The notes beneath the pieces were generated by a model. The model saw only the letters and a list, made by a program, of their open reading frames with translations. It was not told where the DNA came from and made no database searches. From contig JADLAH010000009.1 of the NCBI GenBank assembly GCA_020848315.1, forward strand, positions 1 through 8,538: a stretch of 8,538 nucleotides of DNA, given 5' to 3'. Positions 1-7,024 of the stretch are shown one piece after another. A program made the translations under genes and the position numbers. Position 1 is the stretch's first letter; the number at the start of each line of letters is the position of its first letter. The stretch is from Chitinophagales bacterium. GTDB lineage: Bacteria; Bacteroidota; Bacteroidia; Chitinophagales; JADIYW01.

Positions 1-528
1 ATATATCGTCTCTTTACCGAACCGGGTGATACCGCTTCCGGACAGCAGTTCTTTTCTGACAGTCACCGCATCGTGATGGACAGAAAAAGCCTGTTTATTG
101 TACCCAAAGACACCGTGCGCGACAATTATAAAGTCATAGAGCAATTACCGGATCAGATTATTTTCAATAATTATAAAATACAGTGTTCCGTATTGCCGGT
201 GCATGAACTGAATATGAAACAGTCGGAGCGGTACGCTTATTTTGATGCGGACAAAATCCGGTTTCCGCTCAGCATTCGCTATGCCGCCGAAGGCGACTAT
301 TTCTATCCACTTGGACTCAGCAAGCCCAAAACACCCGGAAAGGCAGGTAAAAAGAAATTGTCCAAATATTTCAAGGACCAGAAATTATCGCTGATAGAAA
401 AAGAAAATACGCCTTTGCTGTTTTCCGGTGAACATCTCATCTGGCTGATTGGCCACCGTACCGACGACCGTTACAAAGTCACCGAAAAAACAACCCGCGT
501 TCTCAAAATGCTGGTGCTAGACAGGTAG
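1..528 (+). CDS. tilS: tRNA(Ile)-lysidine synthase, C-terminal part (5' end outside window)
   Basis: TilS is a cytoplasmic ATP-dependent enzyme that converts the wobble C34 of tRNA-Ile(CAU) to lysidine, so that the tRNA reads AUA and is charged with isoleucine. The frame is open from base 1, so the gene is cut by the window edge; 175 residues and the TAG stop are visible. The N-terminal PP-loop ATPase domain lies outside. What can be seen is the TilS C-terminal domain: a PLG motif at about 310-321, then the family-typical GKKKLSKYFKDQKLSL stretch (about 346-393), a PLLFSG strand, IGHRTDDRYKVTEKT (about 448-492) and a basic tail. GTG at 73 and ATG at 76 are internal codons, since the residues before them (an EPGDTASG loop) also fit the protein. 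The gene converges on the DUF421 gene with only 6 bp between the stop codons and no terminator hairpin in the gap. The family call is confident; which residues are missing upstream cannot be seen. Confidence 0.93.
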   Translation: MYRLFTEPGDTASGQQFFSDSHRIVMDRKSLFIVPKDTVRDNYKVIEQLPDQIIFNNYKIQCSVLPVHELNMKQSERYAYFDADKIRFPLSIRYAAEGDYFYPLGLSKPKTPGKAGKKKLSKYFKDQKLSLIEKENTPLLFSGEHLIWLIGHRTDDRYKVTEKTTRVLKMLVLDR

Positions 529-534
529 GTATTA

Positions 535-1056
535 TCAGAAATCCTGCATAGTCTTGTGGTGTCTTTTTCTCTTGAAATGAGTGCGTTTGATGTTGTCGTC
601 GTTTATTGTGATAATGCTGATATTTCCATCTGCTTCCAATATGGCGAGATGCACTTCCGCCGCACTATTAACTCCATGTTCGCGTACTGCTGACATCAGT
701 TCATCCTTACTCAATAACACTTTCTCCAGGTTTTTAGACAGGATATTTCCATTGTGAATTAACATCACCGGTGATGGCTGCACCAGCTTCCGGATACCTT
801 TGAATCGAAACATCAGATAACCCAACAGTGCGTTCAATAAAAACAAAACGATGGCCGCTGAAATACCGCCACTCAGACTCGTATTATCTCCAACCATTGC
901 ATTCTGCACAGCATTACTGATTAACACAATCAGAACAAGGTCTGCAATCGACAATTGAGAGAGCTCCCGTTTGCCGAAAATACGGAATGCGATCACCATA
1001 AATACATATACGCAACTGCTTCGTATGATAATATCTGAGAGAGCTTGAAAGTCCAT
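535..1056 (-). CDS. DUF421 (YetF/YcaP-like) membrane protein
   Basis: A 173-residue inner-membrane protein of the DUF421 family, whose molecular role is unsettled. The N-terminal half has three hydrophobic segments at about residues 11-26, 37-53 and 66-83. The loop between the first two carries the family-like FGKRELSQLSIADLV stretch (about 27-41). The C-terminal half (about 95-155) is the small soluble YetF-type domain, seen as an HNGNILSKNLEKVLLSKDEL run, then REHGVNSAAEVHLAILEADG, ending in a very basic tail (KRTHFKRKRHHK). I chose the ATG at 1056. An in-frame TTG at 1083 would add nine residues, but it lacks a ribosome-binding site and the ATG places the first helix normally. It stands alone on the minus strand, divergent from pheT and convergent with tilS, so it is probably monocistronic. 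Its function in this organism cannot be inferred from its neighbours. Confidence 0.85.
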   Translation of the reverse strand: MDFQALSDIIIRSSCVYVFMVIAFRIFGKRELSQLSIADLVLIVLISNAVQNAMVGDNTSLSGGISAAIVLFLLNALLGYLMFRFKGIRKLVQPSPVMLIHNGNILSKNLEKVLLSKDELMSAVREHGVNSAAEVHLAILEADGNISIITINDDNIKRTHFKRKRHHKTMQDF

Positions 1057-1137
1057 AAATGAAAATTTAGGTGTTAATGTCAATAATTATGTTTTTCTTA
1101 AAAAACAGGCTGCATGATAGGCTTTCGCCATATTCTT

Positions 1138-1149
1138 GCTAAATTTAGC
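1138..1149 (+). promoter_or_regulatory. 12-bp palindrome with possible -7 box upstream of pheT
   Basis: GCTAAATTTAGC is a perfect 12-bp palindrome lying 28 bp before the pheT start, in the divergent DUF421/pheT gap. The inner TAAATTTA (1140-1147) matches the Bacteroidota -7 consensus TAnnTTTG except for its last base, so it may be the pheT promoter, an operator, or both. No convincing -33 TTTG sits about 20 bp upstream. Promoter assignment is tentative; the palindrome itself is certain. Confidence 0.35.
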
Positions 1150-1177
1150 CCTTCATATCCGAAAAAAAATCTGTTTC

Positions 1178-3607
1178 ATGAAAATTTCTCTCAACTGGCT
1201 GAAAACTTATGTCCGATTTGACCTGTCAAATGATGAACTTAAGGACTTGCTCACAGATATTGGCCTGGAAGTAGAAAGCATGGAACCCTATGAATCGGTG
1301 AAAGGTGGCCTTCAAGGCCTTGTGGTGGGCCATGTGCTGGAAAGAGAAAAACACCCGGATGCCGATAAACTGTCGGTGTGCAAGGTGGATGTCGGCACAG
1401 AAACACTACAGATTGTATGCGGTGCGCCCAATGTGGCCGCCGGACAAAAAGTGATAGTGGCCTTGGTGGGCACTACGCTCTATCCGACAGCAGGTGAGTC
1501 TTTTACCATTAAAAAAGCGAAAATAAGAGGGGTGGAATCCATCGGGATGATATGTGCCGAAGATGAAATCGGTATCGGAACTTCCCACGCCGGCATCATG
1601 GTGCTGGATGCAGAAACACCTGTTGCTAAACCGGCCGCGGAATTGTTCGGTGTCGAAAATGATATGGTGATAGAAATCGGATTGACGCCCAACCGCACAG
1701 ACGCTTTCTCCCATATCGGCGTAGCCCGCGATTTAGCGGCAGCCCTGGCTTTCCGCAAGAAGACCGATACACAGGTGCAGCTTCCAACGGTAGCTACTGT
1801 TCCTGCAGGAATGCCGGAGCCGGTGTCCGTAGAGGTGCAGGCGACAACGGCTTGTCCGAAATACCTCGGATTGGTATTGCGCAATGTGCAAGTCAAAGAG
1901 TCGCCAGACTGGCTGAAAAACAGACTCAAGGCAATCGGACAAAAGCCCATCAATAATGTGGTGGATATCACTAATTTTGTGTTGCACGAATTTGGTCAGC
2001 CGCTCCATGCATTTGATCTGTCCGCCATTCAGGGAAATAAAATCATTGTCCGCCATCTGCCGGCAAAAACGGAATTTCTGGCATTGGACAATACTAAAAT
2101 AGCATTGCACGAAGAAGATCTGATGATTTGCGATGGCAACAGCAACGGCATGTGCATCGCAGGTGTGTATGGCGGATTGCATTCCGGTGTGCAGGATACG
2201 ACCAAAGATGTATTTCTGGAAAGTGCGTATTTCCAGCCGTCTTCGATTCGCAGAACTTCGACGCGCCACGGACTGAGAACAGAAGCCGCCGTGCATTTTG
2301 AGAAAGGCATCGACCCGAACAGAACGGAAATGGCGCTGCTGCGTGCCGCGGCCTTGCTGCAGGAGGTGGCCGGTGCGGAAATTGCGTCGTCCGTTATTAC
2401 GGGCAGTAATACGGCATTCCCACCGTTCCCTGTCACGCTGGAATATCGCAATGTGAAACGCCTCACCGGCGCAGACATCAGCAAAGAAGATATCCGCAGC
2501 ATTCTGTCGCTGCTCGAAATCGGTATCGTCGCGGAAAACGAGGATCAGTTGGAATTGCAGGTGCCGCCTTACCGCACCGACGTCACCCGCGAAGCCGATG
2601 TGATTGAAGATATTCTCCGTATTTACGGCTTTAATAATGTGGTGATCCCGACCAAAATCAATGCCTCGCTGAGCTTCAGCAATCGTTTCGATGCTGCTGC
2701 TCTATACAACAAAACCGCGGATTTGCTGGTAGCTTCCGGCTATTTCGAGATGATGAATAACTCCATCACGAAATCAAAATATCAGGAAAAACTGCCGCAC
2801 CTGCCGGCTGATAGTTGGGTGCGCCTGCTCAGCTCCATCAATGTGGAGCTCGATGTGATGCGGAATAATATGCTCTTCTCGGGATTGGAAAGTGTGGCGC
2901 ACAACATCAACCACAAAAACGCGAATGTCAAATTATTTGAATTTGGCAAGACCTATACCAAATCGGAGGAAAATCACCACGAGAAAAATCACCTCGCTAT
3001 CTTCATTTCCGGCAATCGGTCGGCGGCCAACTGGAACACGCCGCTTCGCAAGACGGATTTCTATTACCTGAAATCCATCGTGGACAGTGTACTCATCAGC
3101 AATGGCCTGATACAATATGTGCCTGCCGAAAAGGAAGCATCCGAAGGATTCGAATATGCATTGTCCTACCAAATCAATGGCAAAGAGGTCGCAACATTCG
3201 GAAAAGTACATCCATCCTTGGCCAAAGCCATGGATATCAAGCAAGAAGTGTTTTTTGCCGATATCAACTGGGATCTGGTCGTTAAGCTGGCGGCGAAAGT
3301 GAATACCCGCTACAAAGAAATTGCCAAATATCCGTCCGTAAAGCGCGACCTGGCGTTGTTGCTGGATAAAAAAGTGCAGTTTGAAGCGGTAAAATCAATT
3401 GCGGTGAAGTTTGGAAAGAAAATTTTGCGTAATATTGAACTCTTTGATATCTATCAGGATGAAAAAATAGGAGCGGATAATAAGTCTTATGCCGTGAGTT
3501 TTACGTTCAGAGATGATGATAAGACCTTGCAGGATGCTGAAATTGAAACCGTTATGAAGAAACTGATGCAGGAATTTCAAACACAATTAAACGCGCAAAT
3601 TCGTTAA
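1178..3607 (+). CDS. pheT: Phenylalanine--tRNA ligase beta subunit
   Basis: Beta chain of the cytoplasmic alpha2-beta2 phenylalanyl-tRNA synthetase. It binds tRNA-Phe and edits mischarged Tyr-tRNA, while the alpha chain (PheS, not in this window) forms the aminoacyl-adenylate. The 809 residues match the usual bacterial length of about 800. Domain order is complete: the N-terminal MKISLNWLKTYV start; an EMAP-type tRNA-binding OB fold at about 46-155 with HPDADKL at 59-65; the GLTPNRTDAFSHIGVARDLAA hinge at 168-188; the B3/B4 editing domain at about 210-390, ending in FEKGIDPNRTE; a B5 domain ending around 461-484 in an acidic DVTREADVIEDILRIYG helix; the catalytic-like core; and the FDX-ACB anticodon-binding domain at about 711-808. 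The ATG at 1178 is chosen over an in-frame TTG at 1136, because homologues begin at MKISLNWL and the extra 14 residues fit nothing. It heads an operon with the coiled-coil gene and zapA. pheS is not adjacent. Confidence 0.97.
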   Translation: MKISLNWLKTYVRFDLSNDELKDLLTDIGLEVESMEPYESVKGGLQGLVVGHVLEREKHPDADKLSVCKVDVGTETLQIVCGAPNVAAGQKVIVALVGTTLYPTAGESFTIKKAKIRGVESIGMICAEDEIGIGTSHAGIMVLDAETPVAKPAAELFGVENDMVIEIGLTPNRTDAFSHIGVARDLAAALAFRKKTDTQVQLPTVATVPAGMPEPVSVEVQATTACPKYLGLVLRNVQVKESPDWLKNRLKAIGQKPINNVVDITNFVLHEFGQPLHAFDLSAIQGNKIIVRHLPAKTEFLALDNTKIALHEEDLMICDGNSNGMCIAGVYGGLHSGVQDTTKDVFLESAYFQPSSIRRTSTRHGLRTEAAVHFEKGIDPNRTEMALLRAAALLQEVAGAEIASSVITGSNTAFPPFPVTLEYRNVKRLTGADISKEDIRSILSLLEIGIVAENEDQLELQVPPYRTDVTREADVIEDILRIYGFNNVVIPTKINASLSFSNRFDAAALYNKTADLLVASGYFEMMNNSITKSKYQEKLPHLPADSWVRLLSSINVELDVMRNNMLFSGLESVAHNINHKNANVKLFEFGKTYTKSEENHHEKNHLAIFISGNRSAANWNTPLRKTDFYYLKSIVDSVLISNGLIQYVPAEKEASEGFEYALSYQINGKEVATFGKVHPSLAKAMDIKQEVFFADINWDLVVKLAAKVNTRYKEIAKYPSVKRDLALLLDKKVQFEAVKSIAVKFGKKILRNIELFDIYQDEKIGADNKSYAVSFTFRDDDKTLQDAEIETVMKKLMQEFQTQLNAQIR

Positions 3608-3608
3608 A

Positions 3609-3899
3609 ATGGCAAAGTTTGATGATAAATGGGCGAGGATTTTTAAAAAAATTCAACTAATTTTAGACAAGAATCAAAAATTAGAGGAGCATAATGAGTC
3701 CCTGTTACAGAAGATTCATACCTTGGAAAAACAAATTGAAGAACAAAACAAAGAAAAAGAAAGCTTAAAAGAACAGATTCAATACATAAAAGCAGCAAAG
3801 GAAGTGCACTTATCTGAAAAAGAAAGGGCGATGACCAAGCAACAGCTGAAAGAGTTTATGGACGAAATTGATGAATGTTTGGCAAAATTGATACAATAA
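3609..3899 (+). CDS. Small coiled-coil protein encoded between pheT and zapA
   Basis: A 96-residue, highly charged protein with no signal peptide or membrane segment. After a short basic N-terminus (DDKWARIFKKIQ), residues about 15-65 form a continuous predicted coiled coil rich in Leu, Ile, Glu, Lys and Gln, with hydrophobic residues in a heptad-like rhythm. A separate C-terminal amphipathic helix (about 75-96, containing EFMDEIDECLAKL) follows a linker. The ATG lies 1 bp after the pheT stop, and its TAA overlaps the zapA start as TAATG, so it is very probably co-translated with zapA. From memory, a protein of this kind sits before zapA in many Bacteroidota. Size, coiled coil and position recall ZapB, the coiled-coil partner of ZapA in gammaproteobacteria, but no sequence homology to ZapB can be claimed. 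I infer a cell-division role only from context. It is a real gene by position and codon use; the function is unknown. Confidence 0.85.
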   Translation: MAKFDDKWARIFKKIQLILDKNQKLEEHNESLLQKIHTLEKQIEEQNKEKESLKEQIQYIKAAKEVHLSEKERAMTKQQLKEFMDEIDECLAKLIQ

Positions 3900-4195
3900 T
3901 GGCAGAACCACTCAACATAAATCTGATGATTGCCGGAAGGCCTTACAAGTTGAAGGTGACGCCTGATGAGGAAGGGTATGTGAGACAGGCAGCGAAGGAA
4001 ATCAACGATAAAATTGCCGAATATCAAAAAACATTGCTCACCCGCGATCGTCAGGATTTCCTGTCGATGATTGCCCTGCAGTCGGGCGCGGAGGCATTGC
4101 AGAATAAAAACAAGGCCACCAACGCCAATATTGACGCCAAACTCGATGAACTCGAAGCATTGCTTGATCGTCATTTAGGGCTCACACTCTTCTGA
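3899..4195 (+). CDS. zapA: Cell division protein ZapA
   Basis: A 98-residue ZapA family protein. ZapA binds FtsZ in the cytoplasm and cross-links its protofilaments at the division ring. The N-terminal globular FtsZ-binding part (about 1-45) shows the family pattern: short beta strands with IAGRPYKLKV at 11-20, followed by an EEGYVRQAAKEINDKIAEYQ helix at about 24-43. The rest is a long helix of the dimerising coiled-coil type, with SMIALQSGAEALQNK in its middle and an LDELEALLDRHL end. The length agrees with typical ZapA proteins of about 100 residues. The start is the ATG at 3899, overlapping the preceding TAA by one base; an in-frame ATG at 3875 lies inside the upstream gene and would add eight unrelated residues. 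No terminator follows, so transcription may read through into rny, 144 bp downstream. Confidence 0.9.
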   Translation: MAEPLNINLMIAGRPYKLKVTPDEEGYVRQAAKEINDKIAEYQKTLLTRDRQDFLSMIALQSGAEALQNKNKATNANIDAKLDELEALLDRHLGLTLF

Positions 4196-4216
4196 TTTTC
4201 AGGTTATTCCTAGGCT

Positions 4217-4262
4217 GTGTAAAACACGTGTAAAAAAGCAATCCAACCGTTGCTTATATTTG
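4217..4262 (+). promoter_or_regulatory. rny promoter region: TAnnTTTG box with a nearby direct repeat and hairpin
   Basis: TATATTTG at 4255-4262 matches the Bacteroidota -7 consensus TAnnTTTG exactly and would start transcription near 4268-4270, leaving a 5' UTR of about 70 nt before rny. No good -33 TTTG lies about 20 bp upstream. Just before the box are two copies of GTGTAAAA (4217-4224 and 4228-4235), 11 bp apart, the second entered through the palindrome ACACGTGT (4224-4231). An inverted repeat, AAGCAA (4236-4241) with TTGCTT (4250-4255), touches the box. The spacing of one helical turn suits an operator, but that is inference. Confidence 0.5.
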
Positions 4263-4339
4263 TGCGTAAACCTGTTTTGACAATATGACAACCATATAAC
4301 ACGACATAACTATTTTTTTTAACCATTAAATGTAAGCAA

Positions 4340-5947
4340 GTGGATCCTATCATTTTAACTATAATTGCCGGAGTCGTAGCCCTTGGAATAGGGATTGTAC
4401 TCGGTAAATTTATTTTCAAAGCCAACGTAGATAAGCAGTTGGCAGAAGCGAAATTGGCCGAAGAAAAAGCCAGAACCATCGAAGAAGCTGCTAAGACAGA
4501 AGCAGAACTCATCAAAAAAAGTGCACTTACATCTGCGGAGTCTATCAAAAAGGACAAGATGATGGAGGCGAAAGAGTATTTCCTGAAACAAAAAGAAGAA
4601 CATAACAAGGAAATTGAACAACGCAACCGGAAAATGCTGGAAGCGGAAAACCGCGCCAAACAAATCGAGCAGTCGCTCAAAGACAAGCTCGCCAACACCA
4701 ACAAGCAGGAAAAAGAGAATGAAGCACTCAAAAATAAGCTGAACGAACAGATTGAACTGGCCAATGTGAAACGCGGTGAACTGGAAAAAGCACACGCGGA
4801 ACACATTGAAAAACTGGAGCAAGTGGCTAAACTGTCCGCCGACGAAGCAAAAGCGCAGTTGGTGGAACAACTCAAAAGCAAGGCGCAGACAGACGCAATG
4901 GCTTATGTGAAAAAAGTAATGGACGAGGCAAAACTGAAGGCCAACAAGGAAGCCAAGAAAATCATCATCCAGACAATACAGCGTACTTCCGCGGAAACCG
5001 CTATCGAAAATACCGTTTCTGTTTTCAATCTTTCCAGCGATGAGCAGAAAGGACAGATTATCGGACGCGAAGGCCGTAACATCCGTGCACTGGAAGCGGC
5101 AACGGGCGTGGAGATTATCGTCGACGATACCCCGGAAGCGATTATTATCTCCGGCTACGATGCCTACAAACGCGAGATTGCCCGCTTGTCGCTGCAGCGA
5201 CTGGTGGCTGATGGTCGTATCCACCCCGCTCGTATTGAAGAGGTAGTAGCCAAAACAGAAAAACAACTCGAACAGCAGATTATGGAAATCGGTGAACGTA
5301 CCGTTATCGACCTCGGCGTTCACGGCTTACATCCGGAACTGATTCGTTTGGTGGGGAAAATGAGATTCCGCTCTTCTTACGGACAAAACCTGTTACAGCA
5401 CTCTCGCGAGGTGGCCAATCTTTGTGCTATCATGGCCAGCGAACTCGGACTCAACGCCAAAGTGGCCAAACGCGCCGGTTTGTTGCATGATATAGGTAAG
5501 GTGTCGGATGAAGATCCGGAATTGTCGCACGCGCTGCTTGGTGCCAAACTGTGTGAAAAATACGGCGAATCACCGGTGATTGTGAATGCGGTAGGCGCGC
5601 ACCACGACGAGATGGAAATGTCTTACATCATCTCGCCGATTATTCAGGCTTGTGACTCTATTTCAGGGGCACGTCCGGGCGCACGTCGCGAGATCATGGA
5701 AAGCTATATGAAGCGTATCGACGAATTGGAAAAACTCGCTGTTTCCTATCAGGGCGTACAGAAAGCTTATGCCATCCAGGCCGGCCGCGAGTTGCGCGTG
5801 TTGGTAGAAGCGGAGAAAGTGGACGACCAGAAAGTGGAGGAAATATCCTTTAAGATTGCACAGCAAATCCAGGATGAAATGACCTATCCGGGACAAATAA
5901 AAGTAACCGTTATCCGCGAAACAAGAAGCGTATCGGTCGCAAAATAA
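4340..5947 (+). CDS. rny: Ribonuclease Y
   Basis: RNase Y is a membrane-anchored endoribonuclease that starts mRNA decay and matures some transcripts. The 535 residues compare well with about 520 in Bacillus subtilis. Residues 4-26 form the single N-terminal membrane anchor ([18 protein letters not shown]). About 30-215 is a long, Lys/Glu-rich coiled coil. A KH RNA-binding domain follows at about 225-290 with the GxxG loop in IIGREGRN (240-247). The catalytic HD domain spans about 345-445, with H354, the H383-D384 pair in LLHDIGK, HH at 421-422 and D439 in QACDS as likely metal ligands. The C-terminal region (about 447-535) contains the typical [11 protein letters not shown] and [10 protein letters not shown] motifs and ends in an [16 protein letters not shown] strand. 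The start codon is GTG at 4340; the only nearby ATG (4330) runs straight into a stop, and MDPIILT is the expected beginning. No key residue appears to be missing. A strong terminator follows. Confidence 0.96.
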   Translation: MDPIILTIIAGVVALGIGIVLGKFIFKANVDKQLAEAKLAEEKARTIEEAAKTEAELIKKSALTSAESIKKDKMMEAKEYFLKQKEEHNKEIEQRNRKMLEAENRAKQIEQSLKDKLANTNKQEKENEALKNKLNEQIELANVKRGELEKAHAEHIEKLEQVAKLSADEAKAQLVEQLKSKAQTDAMAYVKKVMDEAKLKANKEAKKIIIQTIQRTSAETAIENTVSVFNLSSDEQKGQIIGREGRNIRALEAATGVEIIVDDTPEAIIISGYDAYKREIARLSLQRLVADGRIHPARIEEVVAKTEKQLEQQIMEIGERTVIDLGVHGLHPELIRLVGKMRFRSSYGQNLLQHSREVANLCAIMASELGLNAKVAKRAGLLHDIGKVSDEDPELSHALLGAKLCEKYGESPVIVNAVGAHHDEMEMSYIISPIIQACDSISGARPGARREIMESYMKRIDELEKLAVSYQGVQKAYAIQAGRELRVLVEAEKVDDQKVEEISFKIAQQIQDEMTYPGQIKVTVIRETRSVSVAK

Positions 5948-5971
5948 ACAAGTATACCAAACTTGATATTC

Positions 5972-6003
5972 AAACGGCGAAGTAGTATTACTTCGCCGTT
6001 TTT
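5972..6003 (+). terminator. Rho-independent terminator after rny
   Basis: A perfect 13-bp stem (5972-5984 with 5989-6001), GC-rich in its middle (CGGCG/CGCCG), closes a GTAT tetraloop and runs into TTTTT (5999-6003). It begins 24 bp after the rny stop and separates the housekeeping operon from the regulator genes. The mirrored A-run at its left side would also allow some termination from the other strand. Confidence 0.92.
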
Positions 6004-6334
6004 GTATGTGTGATAGTAATTATAGCATACCTTGATATCATTATTACTATTCCATCATATGATTTTATGTTTATTACAAGTATCTCAATACGTAAGATTG
6101 CAGAGTTATTAAATTCTGACTAAATATATTGAATACATAATTGTGGTAGTTTTTTTTTGTCGGAAAGTAGTCTTGGAATACACTATTTTTGTGTATTGTT
6201 GAGAAGTTATATGTGAATATATTATTAGCACTTTGTTTTTTATCTTTTGTTTTATCGTTGTTTTACTGTTTTTATTTATATTGCATTGGGTTCGTATTAT
6301 ATATCTTGTTTTTTTTGTCTAAAACCATACAATT
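6004..6334. other. AT-rich intergenic region upstream of the LuxR-type gene pair
   Basis: No open frame worth calling lies here. The stretch is much richer in A and T than the genes around it, with several T-runs (for example 6151-6158). Structures seen are an inverted repeat ATAGTAAT (6013-6020) / ATTACTAT (6043-6050), a 10-bp palindrome ATCATATGAT (6054-6063), and the inverted repeat over the promoter-like box listed separately. It most likely holds the promoter and long leader of the downstream regulators; a small RNA is possible but not shown. Confidence 0.6.
6177..6197 (+). promoter_or_regulatory. TAnnTTTG promoter box inside a perfect inverted repeat
   Basis: TATTTTTG (6184-6191) matches the -7 consensus TAnnTTTG exactly. 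It occupies the centre of a perfect 7-bp inverted repeat, AATACAC (6177-6183) and GTGTATT (6191-6197). A TTTG at 6156-6159 would be the -33 box, but its 24-bp spacing is somewhat long. A further GAATACA half-site lies at 6131-6137. A dimeric regulator bound here would cover the promoter, and the LuxR-type products encoded downstream are natural candidates. The repeat is certain; its use as promoter and operator is inferred. The first ATG would lie about 140 nt downstream of the start. Confidence 0.45.
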
Positions 6335-7000
6335 ATGAAATCATTTATTTCTAATGTCATTCCATTAGAGGAGTGTAAACAAGTGCTAGATTTGGATATT
6401 AATATATCATACGTGTACGATGTTGATAGTCAGCAAGTGATTTGTATGAATAAGAGTGCCAGCCAATTTTTTGGTGTCACAAACGAAGACCTTGCTGATA
6501 TTCACAACAGATTTATAGCCAAGTATGTGCATCCCGAGGATTTTACCCTGTTGCAGGGATATCGGATATATCTCGATAGTATATCTGGTGGTAAATTTAA
6601 TTTGATTATTAAATATAAGCGCCATGATGGCGAGTATAAGTGGATGTATGCAAATGCCAATCCTGTAGTTTTTAATGCGAATGGCTATGTGCGTTGTTTG
6701 CAGGTTAGTTGTGTTGACTTGGAAGAGACATTACATCATCCGGAAAAAAAGTCTGTATCCAAAAATACGTTTGAAAGTAGCAGGCTGCTTCAGCAGCAGG
6801 ATTTGTACAGCCAGATATCCCCTAAGGAGCGAATGATATTAAAGGGAATAGCGGAGGAAAAATCCAGTGGGGTTATCGCGAAGGAATTAAATCTTTCCGT
6901 TAAAACGGTGAATACGCACAGAAATAATATTTTGAAAAAATTGAACACAAAATCGTCTATTGGTGTGGTGAAACATGCCATTATGTTAGGAATTGTATGA
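6335..7000 (+). CDS. PAS domain LuxR/GerE-type transcriptional regulator
   Basis: A 221-residue cytoplasmic DNA-binding regulator. Residues about 20-132 form a PAS domain of the PAS-3 type: an early VYDVDSQQVICMN strand pair, HPEDF at 66-70, then a C-terminal beta part with KRHDGEYKWMYANANPV (95-111) and a closing VSCVDLEE strand. A linker of about 25 residues follows, then a LuxR/GerE helix-turn-helix at about 160-220 (ISPKERMIL, then IAKELNLSVKTVNTHRNNILKKL with the classical TVNTHR recognition helix). There is no receiver domain or phosphorylation aspartate motif and no membrane segment, so any signal is probably sensed by the PAS fold; the ligand or partner is unknown. The start is ATG 6335, preceded by AT-rich sequence without a Shine-Dalgarno, as usual in Bacteroidota. 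Twenty-four bases separate it from a second, similar regulator, so the two are probably one transcript. The gene is visibly AT-richer than pheT or rny, in line with an accessory origin. Confidence 0.88.
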   Translation: MKSFISNVIPLEECKQVLDLDINISYVYDVDSQQVICMNKSASQFFGVTNEDLADIHNRFIAKYVHPEDFTLLQGYRIYLDSISGGKFNLIIKYKRHDGEYKWMYANANPVVFNANGYVRCLQVSCVDLEETLHHPEKKSVSKNTFESSRLLQQQDLYSQISPKERMILKGIAEEKSSGVIAKELNLSVKTVNTHRNNILKKLNTKSSIGVVKHAIMLGIV

Positions 7001-7024
7001 AATTGAAATAGCTAAATAAAGATT

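Noticed and set aside
1057..1083. TTG start for the DUF421 gene adding nine residues
   Set aside because: The ATG at 1056 gives a normal N-terminus before the first membrane helix; the TTG lacks a ribosome-binding site.
1136..1177. TTG start for pheT adding 14 residues
   Set aside because: Homologues begin at MKISLNWLKTYV, and the added segment overlaps the promoter-like palindrome.
1406..2502. Several minus-strand open frames opposite pheT
   Set aside because: pheT is complete and full-length here; the antisense products have shadow composition and no recognisable motifs.
3875..3898. Earlier ATG for zapA
   Set aside because: It lies within the upstream coiled-coil gene; the TAATG overlap and the MAEPLNINLMIAG start fit the family better.
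4196..4339. 6S RNA between zapA and rny
   Set aside because: 6S RNA lies next to zapA in some bacteria, but the gap is only 144 bp and shows no long hairpin with a central bubble, only a 6-bp stem.
4355..5323. A long minus-strand open frame opposite rny (and a further one at 4210-4881)
   Set aside because: These are shadows of the Lys/Glu-rich coiled-coil codons of RNase Y; the products are Phe/Leu- or Ser-rich strings without domains.
5949..5965. Inverted repeat CAAGT/ACTTG just after the rny stop
   Set aside because: A 5-bp stem is too weak to interpret beside the strong terminator that follows.
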